This document shows, piece by piece, positions 1-8,901 of a stretch of DNA of 45,247 nucleotides; position 1 is the first letter of the stretch, and every line of letters starts with the position of its first letter. The translations under genes and the position numbers were made by a program. The DNA is taken from contig CAJTJC010000016.1 of the NCBI GenBank assembly GCA_910576655.1, positions 1 through 45,247 of the forward strand, given 5' to 3'. Source of the DNA: an uncultured Christensenella sp. GTDB lineage: Bacteria; Bacillota; Clostridia; Christensenellales; Borkfalkiaceae. Below the pieces are notes generated by a model, which was not told the origin of the DNA, ran no database searches, and was given only the letters and a program-made list of their open reading frames with translations.

Positions 1-375
1 AAGCAGCTTACCGACGGACAGTCCATTCAGGTCAAGGCACTCGGCAACGGCACCGAATACGTAGACGGCGACTATTCCGCAGCTAAGACGTACGAACAGG
101 GCACGGTTACACCTCAGCCCGAAAAACTGGGTACACCCGTAGTAGTGATAGACACCAACGGACTTGCAAGCTGGCAGGCGATTACAAATGCAAGCGGTTA
201 TATGGTTAAAATCGGCGATACCGAGACCAGACAGACCGAGCTTTCAAAGCAGCTTACCGACGGACAGTCCATTCAGGTAAAAGCGCTCGGCAACGGCACC
301 GAATACGTTGACGGCGACTATTCCGTAGCTAAGACGTACGAACAGGGCACGGTTACGCCTCAGCCCGAAAAGCTT
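1..375 (+). repeat. Near-identical tandem 246-bp coding repeat
   Basis: Bases 1-129 recur almost unchanged at 247-375, an offset of 246 bp or 82 codons. Most differences are synonymous third-position changes. The period equals one beta-domain repeat of the surface protein, and the similarity is much higher than between its other repeats. This points to a recent unit duplication or gene conversion, and more copies may lie upstream of the window. Confidence 0.85.
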
Positions 376-3111
376 ATGGCTCCCACCGTCGAGGTGGACG
401 ATAGCGGACTTGCAAGCTGGCGCGCGATAGAACACGCAACCAAGTACGTTTATAAAATCAACGACGGCAAAGAAACCGAAACTACCGCTACTTCCGTTCA
501 GCTTAGTAAAGGACAGAAAATTATCGTTAAGGCGATAGGCGACGGTGAAAATTATCTCGACAGTAATTTCTCGGCAGCCCGTGCATACATAGATTCGAAG
601 CTCGCAGCTTCCCTCTCGTTTGCAGACGTAGCAAACCGTACCTCACAGAATTCGGACTTGCAAATTTGGACGCAGAACGGAATAACTTTTACCAACGAAA
701 AGGCTAAGAGCTCGACGGCCGTTTCCGACAACTTTAACCCCGTAAGACTATATAAGGATTCTACCATTAAAGTAGAATTTGAAGGTATGGTTAAAATCGT
801 ATTCCACTGCAATACGACGGGTTACGCAACCGCGCTTAACAGTTCGTTTACAAGAACGAGCATTACGCACTCCGTAGACGGCAAAGACGTTACCGTTAAG
901 TTTAACGTACAAGTTGATTTATTCGACGTGGAAGAACTTTCGGCTCAGGTGCGCATCGATTCTATCGACGTTTACGTTGAAAGAATAGCCGTTCCCCTTG
1001 ACGCCCCCGTCGTCACCATTGACGCGGACGGTAACGCAAGTTGGGCAGCAATCGAACACGCAACGGGATACAAGTATGCAATAAACGGCGGCGAGCCTGT
1101 CTCTACCGACAACACCTCCGTTCCCCTTCTCGACAACAACGCGACCATTAAGGTTTACGCCGTCGGCGACGGAATAGACTGGGCAAACAGCGCGTATTCG
1201 GAAGAAAAGATTTACGTTTGGCAAACCGTTCAGCTTGACCCTCCCGCAATTACCATAAACAAAGCGGGCGTCGTCAGTTGGGAAGCCGTTGAGCACGCAG
1301 TTAAATACGTTTACGTAATAACGACTAACGGCGTCGACGGGGAAGAGCAGGAAACCACCGAATGTAAATTAGAGGAAGCTCTTCAAGACGGACAGTCGAT
1401 AAAAATTAAAACTATCGGTGAACGCAGATATTTAAGCAGCGATTTCGGTGACGCGGAAACCTACACCGCACCTACGGAAGCGAGCCAGCTTAACAAAGAT
1501 TTGATAGAGATTACCATTGCACGCGACGGTACCGTTACCGTAACCCACCCCAACGCATCCTCGTTTAAGTATAAGATAGACGGCGACGAAGAGAAGTCTC
1601 TCGCTTTGGACGGAAGCTTTGAGCTTACCTCGGGACAGTCGGTAACCGTTAAGGCTGTCGGCGACGGTACTATTTATACGGACAGCGAATATACCGATTC
1701 AGTAACTTATACCGCACCTCAACAGCTCGACGTCCCCGAAGAAGTTACAATCGCCTTTGAGGGCACCGAAGCAGGAAAAGTTGTAGTAAGCTGGAATGCG
1801 GTTGAAGGCGCAAGCGGTTACGCTTATTCGATTAACGACGGCGAACCCGTTGAAACGCAGGATAATTCCGTAACAATCGCCCTTGCGGAAGCGGACAGCT
1901 TCAAGGTAAAGGCTATCGGCGACGATAATACGGCAACGGACGGCAATTTCGGCGCGTTCTATAACGACAGCGAGTATTGCACCGCGGTAGAATTCGTCAT
2001 AGATAACGAAAAAACCTACACCGTTTCAGAAATTATGCCTGTAGTTAAATATTACGGCACGTCCGCCTCAACTAAAGAATTTACAGTCAAAGGCATAGTA
2101 TCAACGAATAAAGCTTATAGCGAAAACTATAAAAATATTGATATCACTTTGAAAGAAGGTGAATTGTTATTTGACATATACCGGGCAGCATTTGCACAGG
2201 GTGTCGGAAGCGCAACAACGGCAGCAGATGAGCTTGTTAACTGGACGGTTACCGCAACTGGTAAATTATTGTTCTATAACTCGACCAAGGCACAGCTTAC
2301 AAGCGGCAAAGTTACTGCAATCGAAATGAGCGCGGCAGACAGAGTGTCTTACGCAAAAGAAGCATTGAAATTAAAAGAAACTTATGCAGACAATTTCGAG
2401 CTTCCCCTGGAAGGTAAATACGGCGCGGCTATTTCGTGGGCAATAGCAAACGAAGACGACGTTTCAATGAGCATTGAAATCGATACCGACGGCAAGAGCG
2501 TAACTATATTACAGGGCGAAAACGACGTTCAAATTACGCTTACCGCAACGATTACCTACGGCGAGGGCGACAATATGGCTACGGACACGAAGGATATTAC
2601 CTTTACTATCCCCGCCGAAGGCAACGAGCCTCCTGAAGCAACAGCGCTTGCAACTCTTGATTTCGCTTATATGACCACTATTACAAACACAAAAGTTGGT
2701 AGTTATACAACAACGTGGAAAGCGTCAGCCGACAATATAGAATGGACTATTGCCAACTTTAACAACAACAATCTGGGCTGGAAATATATTAAGGCAGGCA
2801 GAAAAGGAAATGCTTCAGTTGCTTCAATTTCGGCAACAATTACCGGCACGGTTTCATCTGTAGAAATTACTGTAGACGCTGCTGTTACATCCATAATCAA
2901 CACTGCGAAATTAATAATTACCAACAGCTCTGAAGAAGTTACAGCTATTGATATAAAACAAATATTCAATAGTGGCTTAGTTGCAATAGATATTCCAACT
3001 GAATATCAAGGAAAAGGTTATACATATAAATTAGAACTGGATATGGCATCTCATACTGGTAACGGACCTATTCAGATTTCAAAGGTTGTGTGTAACGGTT
3101 ACTCAGCATAA
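1..3111 (+). CDS. Large repetitive secreted/surface protein, 5' end outside window
   Basis: The frame is open from base 1, so this is the C-terminal 1036 residues of a longer protein; the first internal GTG at 145 is not a believable start. It holds repeated units of about 80 residues with the pattern DxxGxASWxAIxxAxxYxYxIxxG, then GqxIxVKAIGDGxxYxDSxxS, which resemble fibronectin III-like beta domains. A beta-rich insert (about residues 200-325) resembles a galactose-binding jelly roll. After the last repeat come an OB-fold-like segment starting near EKTYTVSEI, an Ig-like segment ending near KDITFTIPAEG, and a C-terminal beta domain. No LPXTG motif or C-terminal membrane anchor is visible. 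It is probably extracellular with an adhesive or glycan-binding role. That role is inference; no catalytic motif was recognised. Confidence 0.8.
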   Translation, partial: KQLTDGQSIQVKALGNGTEYVDGDYSAAKTYEQGTVTPQPEKLGTPVVVIDTNGLASWQAITNASGYMVKIGDTETRQTELSKQLTDGQSIQVKALGNGTEYVDGDYSVAKTYEQGTVTPQPEKLMAPTVEVDDSGLASWRAIEHATKYVYKINDGKETETTATSVQLSKGQKIIVKAIGDGENYLDSNFSAARAYIDSKLAASLSFADVANRTSQNSDLQIWTQNGITFTNEKAKSSTAVSDNFNPVRLYKDSTIKVEFEGMVKIVFHCNTTGYATALNSSFTRTSITHSVDGKDVTVKFNVQVDLFDVEELSAQVRIDSIDVYVERIAVPLDAPVVTIDADGNASWAAIEHATGYKYAINGGEPVSTDNTSVPLLDNNATIKVYAVGDGIDWANSAYSEEKIYVWQTVQLDPPAITINKAGVVSWEAVEHAVKYVYVITTNGVDGEEQETTECKLEEALQDGQSIKIKTIGERRYLSSDFGDAETYTAPTEASQLNKDLIEITIARDGTVTVTHPNASSFKYKIDGDEEKSLALDGSFELTSGQSVTVKAVGDGTIYTDSEYTDSVTYTAPQQLDVPEEVTIAFEGTEAGKVVVSWNAVEGASGYAYSINDGEPVETQDNSVTIALAEADSFKVKAIGDDNTATDGNFGAFYNDSEYCTAVEFVIDNEKTYTVSEIMPVVKYYGTSASTKEFTVKGIVSTNKAYSENYKNIDITLKEGELLFDIYRAAFAQGVGSATTAADELVNWTVTATGKLLFYNSTKAQLTSGKVTAIEMSAADRVSYAKEALKLKETYADNFELPLEGKYGAAISWAIANEDDVSMSIEIDTDGKSVTILQGENDVQITLTATITYGEGDNMATDTKDITFTIPAEGNEPPEATALATLDFAYMTTITNTKVGSYTTTWKASADNIEWTIANFNNNNLGWKYIKAGRKGNASVASISATITGTVSSVEITVDAAVTSIINTAKLIITNSSEEVTAIDIKQIFNSGLVAIDIPTEYQGKGYTYKLELDMASHTGNGPIQISKVVCNGYSA

Positions 3112-3133
3112 AATTAAATACCCAAACGATTTT

Positions 3134-3168
3134 ACAGCCCGAGGCAGTCGCCTCGGGCTGTATTTTTT
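3134..3168 (+). terminator. Rho-independent terminator of the surface-protein gene
   Basis: The arms at 3135-3145 and 3150-3160 are perfectly complementary (11 bp, G+C rich) around a 4-nt loop and are followed by a T-rich run. It lies 23 bp after the stop codon. Confidence 0.9.
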
Positions 3169-3183
3169 GTTATTAATTAATTT

Positions 3184-3582
3184 TTAAAACCGGCAAAGTT
3201 TTTTTTGCAGTGCAGACAGTTCTTTGCCGTAGCTGTTACATATATCGGTGGCAATGTCTGTTGCCTCATCTTCGTCGTAGATGTGGCTTGTGCTGTTGCG
3301 CGCGTCTAAAATTTCAATCCAGTCGGTTTCGTTTTCTATAAAGCCTGCCGAATATGCGGACTTGAAAACCGCTTTGGGCGAATGTGTTTCGACAACAATT
3401 CCCTGCTCACGCAGTGCCGCGTCAAGCGTATGCCAAGCCAGCTCAAACGTGAATTCAAACCTTTGTATAACCGCATCGCGGTACAGCGTATTTTCCTTAT
3501 GCTCTTTATATGCGGTAATAGCTTCGCGCAGCCGTTTATTAGCGTTGGTGAAATTTATCAGCTTTGTCTCAATTTTTTTCAT
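3184..3582 (-). CDS. HEPN-domain toxin, HepT/HI0074 (NTase substrate-binding) family
   Basis: This 132-residue all-helical protein resembles the nucleotidyltransferase substrate-binding family of HI0074. Residues 95-102 read RNSTSHIY, which fits the RX4HXY motif of HepT toxins: Arg95 and His100 would form the HEPN ribonuclease site, and Tyr102 is the residue that partner MntA enzymes AMPylate in characterised pairs. The ATG start overlaps the upstream mntA-like gene by 14 bp, so the two are probably translationally coupled, with GAGGG upstream as ribosome binding site. Toxicity is inferred from the motif and pairing. HI0074-type proteins are less well characterised than DUF86 HepT proteins. 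Confidence 0.85.
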   Translation of the reverse strand: MKKIETKLINFTNANKRLREAITAYKEHKENTLYRDAVIQRFEFTFELAWHTLDAALREQGIVVETHSPKAVFKSAYSAGFIENETDWIEILDARNSTSHIYDEDEATDIATDICNSYGKELSALQKKLCRF

Positions 3583-3868
3583 ATATGCTTTTTCCCTCTT
3601 TCTCTATACTTGCCGTAAAATCGCTTTCTGCCTGCACGCACATAAATATCAAATCAACTTTATGAAGCGTGGGCAAATCCTCGTCGAACGCCGTACGCAA
3701 AACAGCCATTTCACGTCGGGATAAATCGCCGTAAACGGCAATATCATAATCGCTGCGCTCGGTATTGTCCCCGCGCGCCCGCGAACCGAATAAAACGGCT
3801 TTTTCCACGTTTTCGTACTTGACAAAATATTTAATCATTTCGTCAATCAGCTTTTTATCTGCGTTCAC
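3569..3868 (-). CDS. MntA-type minimal nucleotidyltransferase antitoxin
   Basis: This 99-residue protein has the minimal nucleotidyltransferase signature GSX10DXD: Gly28-Ser29 with Asp40 and Asp42, and a third acidic residue, Asp72, in the strand VDLIF. In known MntA/HepT modules the enzyme uses ATP to add AMP to the toxin tyrosine and neutralise it. The start is GTG at 3868, preceded by GGGGAAG about 5 bp upstream. The gene is first in a two-gene operon with the HEPN partner. A clear sigma-A promoter lies 24-52 bp upstream. Confidence 0.85.
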   Translation of the reverse strand: MNADKKLIDEMIKYFVKYENVEKAVLFGSRARGDNTERSDYDIAVYGDLSRREMAVLRTAFDEDLPTLHKVDLIFMCVQAESDFTASIEKEGKSIYEKN

Positions 3869-3891
3869 TACAGCTTCCCCCTTTTAATACC

Positions 3892-3920
3892 ATTATAACC
3901 CACATTCACGCAAAAATCAA
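3892..3920 (-). promoter_or_regulatory. Sigma-A promoter of the mntA/hepT-like operon
   Basis: On the minus strand TTGATT (3915-3920) and TATAAT (3892-3897) are separated by 17 bp. A G-rich ribosome binding site and a GTG start follow. Confidence 0.75.
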
Positions 3921-3930
3921 ATTTTACACC

Positions 3931-3956
3931 TTTTGTACGGACATTTTGTACGGACA
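3931..3956. repeat. Perfect 13-bp tandem repeat between divergent promoters
   Basis: TTTTGTACGGACA occurs twice head to tail. The repeats lie about 10 bp upstream of the -35 box of the toxin-antitoxin operon and about 25 bp before the -35 box of the tRNA-Arg promoter. They could be an operator; no regulator is identified. Confidence 0.6.
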
Positions 3957-3981
3957 TTTTTGCAAATTGCCGAAAGTTTGT

Positions 3982-4010
3982 TTGCAAATTATCCGCAAAC
4001 GCGATATAAT
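3982..4010 (+). promoter_or_regulatory. Sigma-A promoter of tRNA-Arg
   Basis: TTGCAA at 3982-3987 and TATAAT at 4005-4010 are 17 bp apart. Transcription would start a few bases before the mature tRNA 5' end at 4021. Confidence 0.85.
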
Positions 4011-4020
4011 GTTTGTGCTT

Positions 4021-4097
4021 GCATCCGTAGCTCAGTTGGATAGAGCAATAGCCTCCGACGCTATGTGCCGCTTGTTCGAATCAAGTCGGGTGCACCA
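4021..4097 (+). tRNA. tRNA-Arg (anticodon CCG)
   Basis: A full cloverleaf can be drawn: 7-bp acceptor stem with one T-G pair, D stem GCTC/GAGC, anticodon stem ATAGC/GCTAT with loop CTCCGAC, T arm with TTCGAAT, and an encoded CCA end. The CCG anticodon reads the CGG arginine codon. It has its own promoter and terminator. Confidence 0.95.
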
Positions 4098-4128
4098 AAA
4101 AAACGCAGCCTTACAGGGCTGCGTTTTT
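4098..4128 (+). terminator. Terminator after tRNA-Arg
   Basis: AACGCAGCC and GGCTGCGTT pair around TTACA, followed by a T run. It starts directly after the tRNA CCA end. Confidence 0.9.
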
Positions 4129-4130
4129 AT

Positions 4131-4159
4131 TTGCGTCTTTTAACGGCGTATGGTATAAT
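4131..4159 (+). promoter_or_regulatory. Promoter of mnmA, predicted to give a leaderless mRNA
   Basis: TTGCGT (4131-4136) and TATAAT (4154-4159) have a 17-bp spacer. The ATG of mnmA begins 7 bp after the -10 box, at the expected transcription start, and no Shine-Dalgarno sequence is present. Confidence 0.85.
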
Positions 4160-4165
4160 CGAGCT

Positions 4166-5233
4166 ATGAAAACCGCAGTAGTTGGTATGAGCGGCGGGGT
4201 GGACTCTTCCGTCGCCGCGCTGCTTTTAAAACAGCAGGGCTACAACGTAATAGGGCTGTATATGCTGAACTGGGAAGAGGAAAGCGTGCAGGGCGCCTGC
4301 TCTGCCGAGGCGGACTTTGCCGACGTTCAGCGCGTTTGCGCGACGCTTAATATTCCGTATTACAGCGTCAATTTTTCCAAGCAGTATTACGAGCGGGTTT
4401 TCGAATACTTCCTTGCCGAATACAGGGCGGGCAGAACGCCCAACCCCGACGTGCTTTGCAACCGCGAAATTAAATTCGGTCCGTTCCGCGATTACGCGCT
4501 GTCTATGGGCGCGGACTACGTTGCCACGGGGCATTACTGCGGCATAGCTCACGGCGAAAGAACCCGACTTTTAAAGGCTGCGGACGCGGGCAAGGACCAG
4601 ACTTATTTTTTAAATCAGGTACGCGAGGAACAGCTTTCAAACGTGCTTTTCCCCCTTGCAGAGTTAAACAAAAGCGAGGTTCGCGCGCTTGCCGAAAAAC
4701 ACGGGCTTACAACCGCCGAAAAGAAGGATTCCACGGGAATATGCTTTATCGGCGAACGCAATTTCAGAAAGTTTTTACAAAACTATCTGCCCGCGCAATC
4801 GGGAAAAATAGTTACGCTTGACGGCGAGACAGTCGGCGAGCATATAGGACTTATGTACTACACCATAGGTCAGCGCAGGGGGCTTGACCTCGGCGGCAGG
4901 CGCGGCGAGGACGGCAGGTGGTTCGTCGTCCGCAAGGACCTTGAAAACAATATACTGTACGTTTCCCACGGGGACGAGGCTCCTCTGTATTCCAAGTCCT
5001 GTTTAGTTACAAACCTCAACTGGATAGGCTATACCCCGCCGCGAAGCTTTGAATGTACGGCGAAATTCAGATACCGTCAAGGCGAACAAAAGGTGCACGT
5101 AACGCTCAATGGCGACTGCGCCGAGGTGCAGTTCGACTGCCCCCAACGCGCCGTAACAGAAGGACAGTACGCCGTGTTTTACGACGAGTCAGCCTGTTTC
5201 GGCGGCGGCGTTATAGAGCAGGTAAATTATTAA
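4166..5233 (+). CDS. mnmA: tRNA-specific 2-thiouridylase MnmA
   Basis: MnmA adenylates and thiolates U34 of the Glu, Gln and Lys tRNAs in the cytoplasm to form the s2U part of mnm5s2U. The 355-residue protein shows the PP-loop SGGVDS (9-14), the catalytic cysteine in NPDVLCNREIKF (Cys98), the second catalytic cysteine in STGICFIGER (Cys193), and the expected C-terminal beta barrel. The length is normal for the family. ATG 4166 is the only start that keeps the N-terminal strand before the PP-loop; it lacks a ribosome binding site and coincides with the predicted transcription start. The gene is a single transcription unit ended by the terminator at 5234. Confidence 0.97.
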   Translation: MKTAVVGMSGGVDSSVAALLLKQQGYNVIGLYMLNWEEESVQGACSAEADFADVQRVCATLNIPYYSVNFSKQYYERVFEYFLAEYRAGRTPNPDVLCNREIKFGPFRDYALSMGADYVATGHYCGIAHGERTRLLKAADAGKDQTYFLNQVREEQLSNVLFPLAELNKSEVRALAEKHGLTTAEKKDSTGICFIGERNFRKFLQNYLPAQSGKIVTLDGETVGEHIGLMYYTIGQRRGLDLGGRRGEDGRWFVVRKDLENNILYVSHGDEAPLYSKSCLVTNLNWIGYTPPRSFECTAKFRYRQGEQKVHVTLNGDCAEVQFDCPQRAVTEGQYAVFYDESACFGGGVIEQVNY

Positions 5234-5263
5234 AACCCCGCGGGCTATCGCCCGCGGGGTTAT
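5234..5263. terminator. Bidirectional terminator between mnmA and the ABC operon
   Basis: AACCCCGCGGGC and GCCCGCGGGGTT form a perfect 12-bp stem with a short loop and T-rich or A-rich flanks on both sides. It serves the convergent mnmA (plus) and ABC exporter (minus) units. Confidence 0.9.
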
Positions 5264-5269
5264 TGGTCT

Positions 5270-7090
5270 TTATAATGATTTTTGCACCGTCTCTTCGCGG
5301 AACTGGCGCAAATACAAATCGAAGTACTCGCCGCGCTTACGCATAAGCTCGTCGTGGCTTCCGCGCTCGATAATCTTTCCGTCGTTGACCACGAGGATTA
5401 TATCGGCGTTGCGTATCGTCGAAAGTCGGTGCGCTATTACGAAGTTGGTCCTGCCCTCCATAAGCGTGTCTATGGCGCGCTGAATAAGGTTTTCCGTGAT
5501 AGTATCCACCGACGAAGTCGCCTCGTCCAAAACGAAAATAGCGGGGTTTGCAAGTATTGCGCGGGCGAACGACAGCAGCTGCTTTTCGCCCATTGAAAGG
5601 GTGTTGCCGCCCTCGCCTATCTGCGAGTCGTACCCGCCCAACCGCTCGATTATGCGCTCGGCGTTGACGCTTTTTACAGCCGCCTGCATTTCCGCGTCGG
5701 TCGCGTCTGGCTTGCCGTACAAAAGGTTTTCGCGCACCGTACCGGAAAACAGGTGCGGCACCTGCAAAACGTAGCCTATGTTGGAATGAAGCCATTGTAC
5801 GCTGCGCTCGCGCGCGTCTCTGCCGTCAATCAGCACGGCGCCGTCGGTCGGGTCGAAAAACCTGCACACGAGGTTTACAAGCGTAGATTTGCCCGCGCCA
5901 GTTTCGCCGACGATTGCAACCGTAGTGCCCTGCTTTACCTTCAAATTAAAATGCTCTAAAACGTACTCGTCGCCGTCGGGATACTTAAACGAAACGTCCT
6001 TAAACTCGACGTCGCCGATAAGCGGCTCCCAGTTTTCGCGCTTTTCGTTGAAGCTGTCGCCGTACTTTTCAACAACCTCGGAGCTGTCCTTGACGTCGGT
6101 TCGCGTTTCCATAAGCGCGGTATACCGCTCGATATTTACCTTAATAGTTACCAAATCGGAAACTGCGTCGGCGACGAACTGCACCGACTCGACTATGCCC
6201 TGCGCGTAGGTCATAAACACCGAAAGCGTGCCTATTACTATTACGCCCTTTACGGTGATAATTCCGCCGTACCAAAGCACTATCGCGACCGCCGCGGAAA
6301 CTATGAACGAGGTTATCGCCGTGAACAGCGAGCGGTGATGCCCAAGCCGCACGGATTGCTTTTTCATTTCGCCCGTATGACCGAAGAAACGCTCGTCAAG
6401 TTTTTCCTCGACGATAAGCGTTTTCGTCGTTTCGACGCCCGTTATCCCCTCGTTAAATCCGCCCGTTATAAGCGAGTTGGTTTCCCTTACCTTGCGGTTG
6501 TATTTGGTCTGTTTTTTATGAAAGTAAATTACCACGGGAATACTCAGCGGCACCAGCGCGAGCACGCAGAGCGTGAGTATCGCGTCAAGCGTGAACATTA
6601 TCGCAAGCGCGGTCACAACGTAAATAAAGTTACTCGTCGCCTGATAGCTGTCCCACGCGATAACCGAACCGATACTGCTTGTATCGCTCATTACTCTTGC
6701 GTGTATTTTCCCGACGCCCGTCACGTTGAAATAGGAAACCGACAGCGTCTGCAAATGGTTGAACGCGCTGCGGCGCATATCCCTTAAAAGACAAAGCTCA
6801 AGCTTGGAACAGCTGTACGAGCTGACGAAATCCAACGCGCACGAGAACACTATCATTGCCGCATACAGCACCGCGAACGGCACGAACCCGTCAAGCGTGT
6901 TGTTTGCGATAAAGTTATCTATCGCGTACTTTTGGAACAGCGGCAGAACGGTGCTGCAACCCATTACGGGAATGACGCTTAAAATTATTGTAAAATACAG
7001 CTTTTTATGTGCCGCAAGAAAAGGCAAAACCTTGCCGAGCCCGAAAAACCTCAACTTGGGCGCGGAGTTGGTTTGGGTATTTTCCGTCAT
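5270..7090 (-). CDS. ABC exporter half-transporter, subunit with degenerate signature motif
   Basis: This 606-residue fused membrane/ATPase half-transporter has six N-terminal membrane segments, then a nucleotide-binding domain from about residue 360: Walker A GETGAGKST (395-403), signature LSMGE (498-502, not the usual LSGGQ), Walker B VLDEA with catalytic Glu523, and switch His554. Its start overlaps the stop of the upstream ABC gene as ATGA, so the two are coupled. In heterodimeric exporters of the TM287/288, LmrCD and BmrCD type, one partner carries a defective signature and the other a defective Walker B, as here. The substrate (drug, lipid or peptide) cannot be told from sequence. It is the last gene of its operon. 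Confidence 0.9.
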   Translation of the reverse strand: MTENTQTNSAPKLRFFGLGKVLPFLAAHKKLYFTIILSVIPVMGCSTVLPLFQKYAIDNFIANNTLDGFVPFAVLYAAMIVFSCALDFVSSYSCSKLELCLLRDMRRSAFNHLQTLSVSYFNVTGVGKIHARVMSDTSSIGSVIAWDSYQATSNFIYVVTALAIMFTLDAILTLCVLALVPLSIPVVIYFHKKQTKYNRKVRETNSLITGGFNEGITGVETTKTLIVEEKLDERFFGHTGEMKKQSVRLGHHRSLFTAITSFIVSAAVAIVLWYGGIITVKGVIVIGTLSVFMTYAQGIVESVQFVADAVSDLVTIKVNIERYTALMETRTDVKDSSEVVEKYGDSFNEKRENWEPLIGDVEFKDVSFKYPDGDEYVLEHFNLKVKQGTTVAIVGETGAGKSTLVNLVCRFFDPTDGAVLIDGRDARERSVQWLHSNIGYVLQVPHLFSGTVRENLLYGKPDATDAEMQAAVKSVNAERIIERLGGYDSQIGEGGNTLSMGEKQLLSFARAILANPAIFVLDEATSSVDTITENLIQRAIDTLMEGRTNFVIAHRLSTIRNADIILVVNDGKIIERGSHDELMRKRGEYFDLYLRQFREETVQKSL

Positions 7091-8901
7091 ACCGCACCTC
7101 CTTTAAGCTCGTCGGGCAGTTGGAACTGCAAATCGTAAATGCTTTTGTAAATGCCACCCTTTTCCAAAAGCTCGGCGTTGGTGCCGCTTTCGGCAATCTT
7201 GCCGCCGTCGAGCACGATTATATTGTCGGCGTGCATAACGGTGTTGATTCTGTGCGAAATGATAATAACCGTCGCGCCCTCGAACTTTTCGTTGAGATTA
7301 GCGCGGATAGCCGCGTCCGTCTCGCTGTCGACAGCCGAAAGCGAATCGTCGAAAATGAGATATGGCGTTTTTCTCAGCAAGGTACGCGCTATGCCTACGC
7401 GCTGCTTCTGCCCGCCCGAAAGCGTAACGCCGCGCTCGCCCACGACCGTATCGTACCCGTTTGCAAAGCCCTCGATATTGCCGTCTATGCAAGCCTCCTT
7501 TGCAGCCTGCCTTATATCGGCGTCGGTCGCGCCGTCTACCGCAAGCGCGATATTCTCGCCGATAGTGCCCGAATAGATGTGACCCTCTTGCAGCATAAGC
7601 CCGATATTGCTTCTAAGCGTTGCGGGCGGAATTTCGGAAACGGGCTTGCCGCCGATAAAAATTTCACCCTTCGTCGGGGCATATAGTCCGTCCAACAGAT
7701 AAGTAAGCGTGGATTTGCCGCTGCCCGTACCGCCCAGAATTCCGAGTACGCTGCCTTCGGGAACGGTGAAGCTTATATCGCTTAAAACGGGCTTGTCCTG
7801 TTCGTATTCGAAGCCGACGCCCTTAAACTCTATATCGCCGGAAAGCGGCTGCTTTTCGCCGTAGTCCTCTTCGGTGCCGTTGAGTATTTCGCCTATACGA
7901 CCGAGCGAAACGCCCGCCTTACTCATATTCGATATAATTCTGCCGAGCTGCCTAACGGGCCAGACGAGCATGGTATTATAGAAAATAAACGCGATAAGCT
8001 CGCCCGTGGTAAGGCTGCCGTTAACGCAGAAAACCGTACCCGCGACGACTATGCTCAGACCCTGCACCGAGGCGAGGCAGTCCGCAGTGGTCCAGAACGT
8101 AGCAAGCAGGCGCATCGTCTTCGTCCAAAGCCCGGTGTAATATGTATTTTGCGTTTCGAACCTGTCGCGCTCGTAACGCTCTCTTCCGAACGCGCGCACG
8201 ACGCGCACGCCCGTAAAATTTTCCTGCGCGATTGTCGAAAGCACGCCCTCCTCCTCGTCGCACTTTTTAAAGCGCTTTCTCACACGCAGGTGAAATATAA
8301 ACGAGTACCCGACGATAAGGGGAATAAACGCCGAAGCTATCGCCGCAAGGCGAGCGTTTTTCATAAACATAAACACGAGCGAAAACAGCATTAAAAGCAG
8401 TATTCTGAAAAGGCTGATAAGCTGATTTGCCACGAAGTTGGAAATGGTGTCCGCGTCCGAGGTGCAGCGTTGAATAATATCGCCCGTGCGGTGTTCAACG
8501 TGCCAGCTTAAAGGCAAGCGCTGCAAATGCGAAAACAGTGTATCGCGCGTTCTGCGCATGAAAATCTGGTTCGCGTAAGTGGTTAAAAACATTCTTGCGT
8601 AGGTAAACGCCGCCGTAAGAAGTGCGCAGCCGAGCAGCGCGACGGCGATTATCCACAAATTTTCCTTTAAATAGCCGACGCCGCCTATCGCGGTTATTAA
8701 GCCCGCGTAGCTGTCGGAAACGGGTTCGTCGCCGAGAACGCTGTCGACCGTGAAATTAATTATTTCGGGCACGAGCAGCGACAGCACGGTAACCAGCGCG
8801 CCCGCGATAATGCTCGCGATAAACACGCCGGTGCTTCCCCGCAAAAGGTAGAACAGCGTTCCGCCCTTCGACAGCTTGCGCCTTGGATAAACTTCCTTCA
8901 T
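7087..8901 (-). CDS. ABC exporter half-transporter, subunit with degenerate Walker B
   Basis: This 604-residue half-transporter has an N-terminal six-helix membrane domain and a C-terminal ATPase: Walker A GGTGSGKST (390-398), canonical signature LSGGQ (494-498), Walker B LIFDD where Asp519 replaces the catalytic Glu, and switch His550. The missing Glu makes one composite ATP site of the heterodimer non-hydrolytic. Its intact LSGGQ completes the active site formed with Glu523 of the downstream partner. The start codon overlaps the M42 peptidase stop as TAATG. Export is a family inference; the substrate is unknown. Confidence 0.9.
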   Translation of the reverse strand: MKEVYPRRKLSKGGTLFYLLRGSTGVFIASIIAGALVTVLSLLVPEIINFTVDSVLGDEPVSDSYAGLITAIGGVGYLKENLWIIAVALLGCALLTAAFTYARMFLTTYANQIFMRRTRDTLFSHLQRLPLSWHVEHRTGDIIQRCTSDADTISNFVANQLISLFRILLLMLFSLVFMFMKNARLAAIASAFIPLIVGYSFIFHLRVRKRFKKCDEEEGVLSTIAQENFTGVRVVRAFGRERYERDRFETQNTYYTGLWTKTMRLLATFWTTADCLASVQGLSIVVAGTVFCVNGSLTTGELIAFIFYNTMLVWPVRQLGRIISNMSKAGVSLGRIGEILNGTEEDYGEKQPLSGDIEFKGVGFEYEQDKPVLSDISFTVPEGSVLGILGGTGSGKSTLTYLLDGLYAPTKGEIFIGGKPVSEIPPATLRSNIGLMLQEGHIYSGTIGENIALAVDGATDADIRQAAKEACIDGNIEGFANGYDTVVGERGVTLSGGQKQRVGIARTLLRKTPYLIFDDSLSAVDSETDAAIRANLNEKFEGATVIIISHRINTVMHADNIIVLDGGKIAESGTNAELLEKGGIYKSIYDLQFQLPDELKGGAV

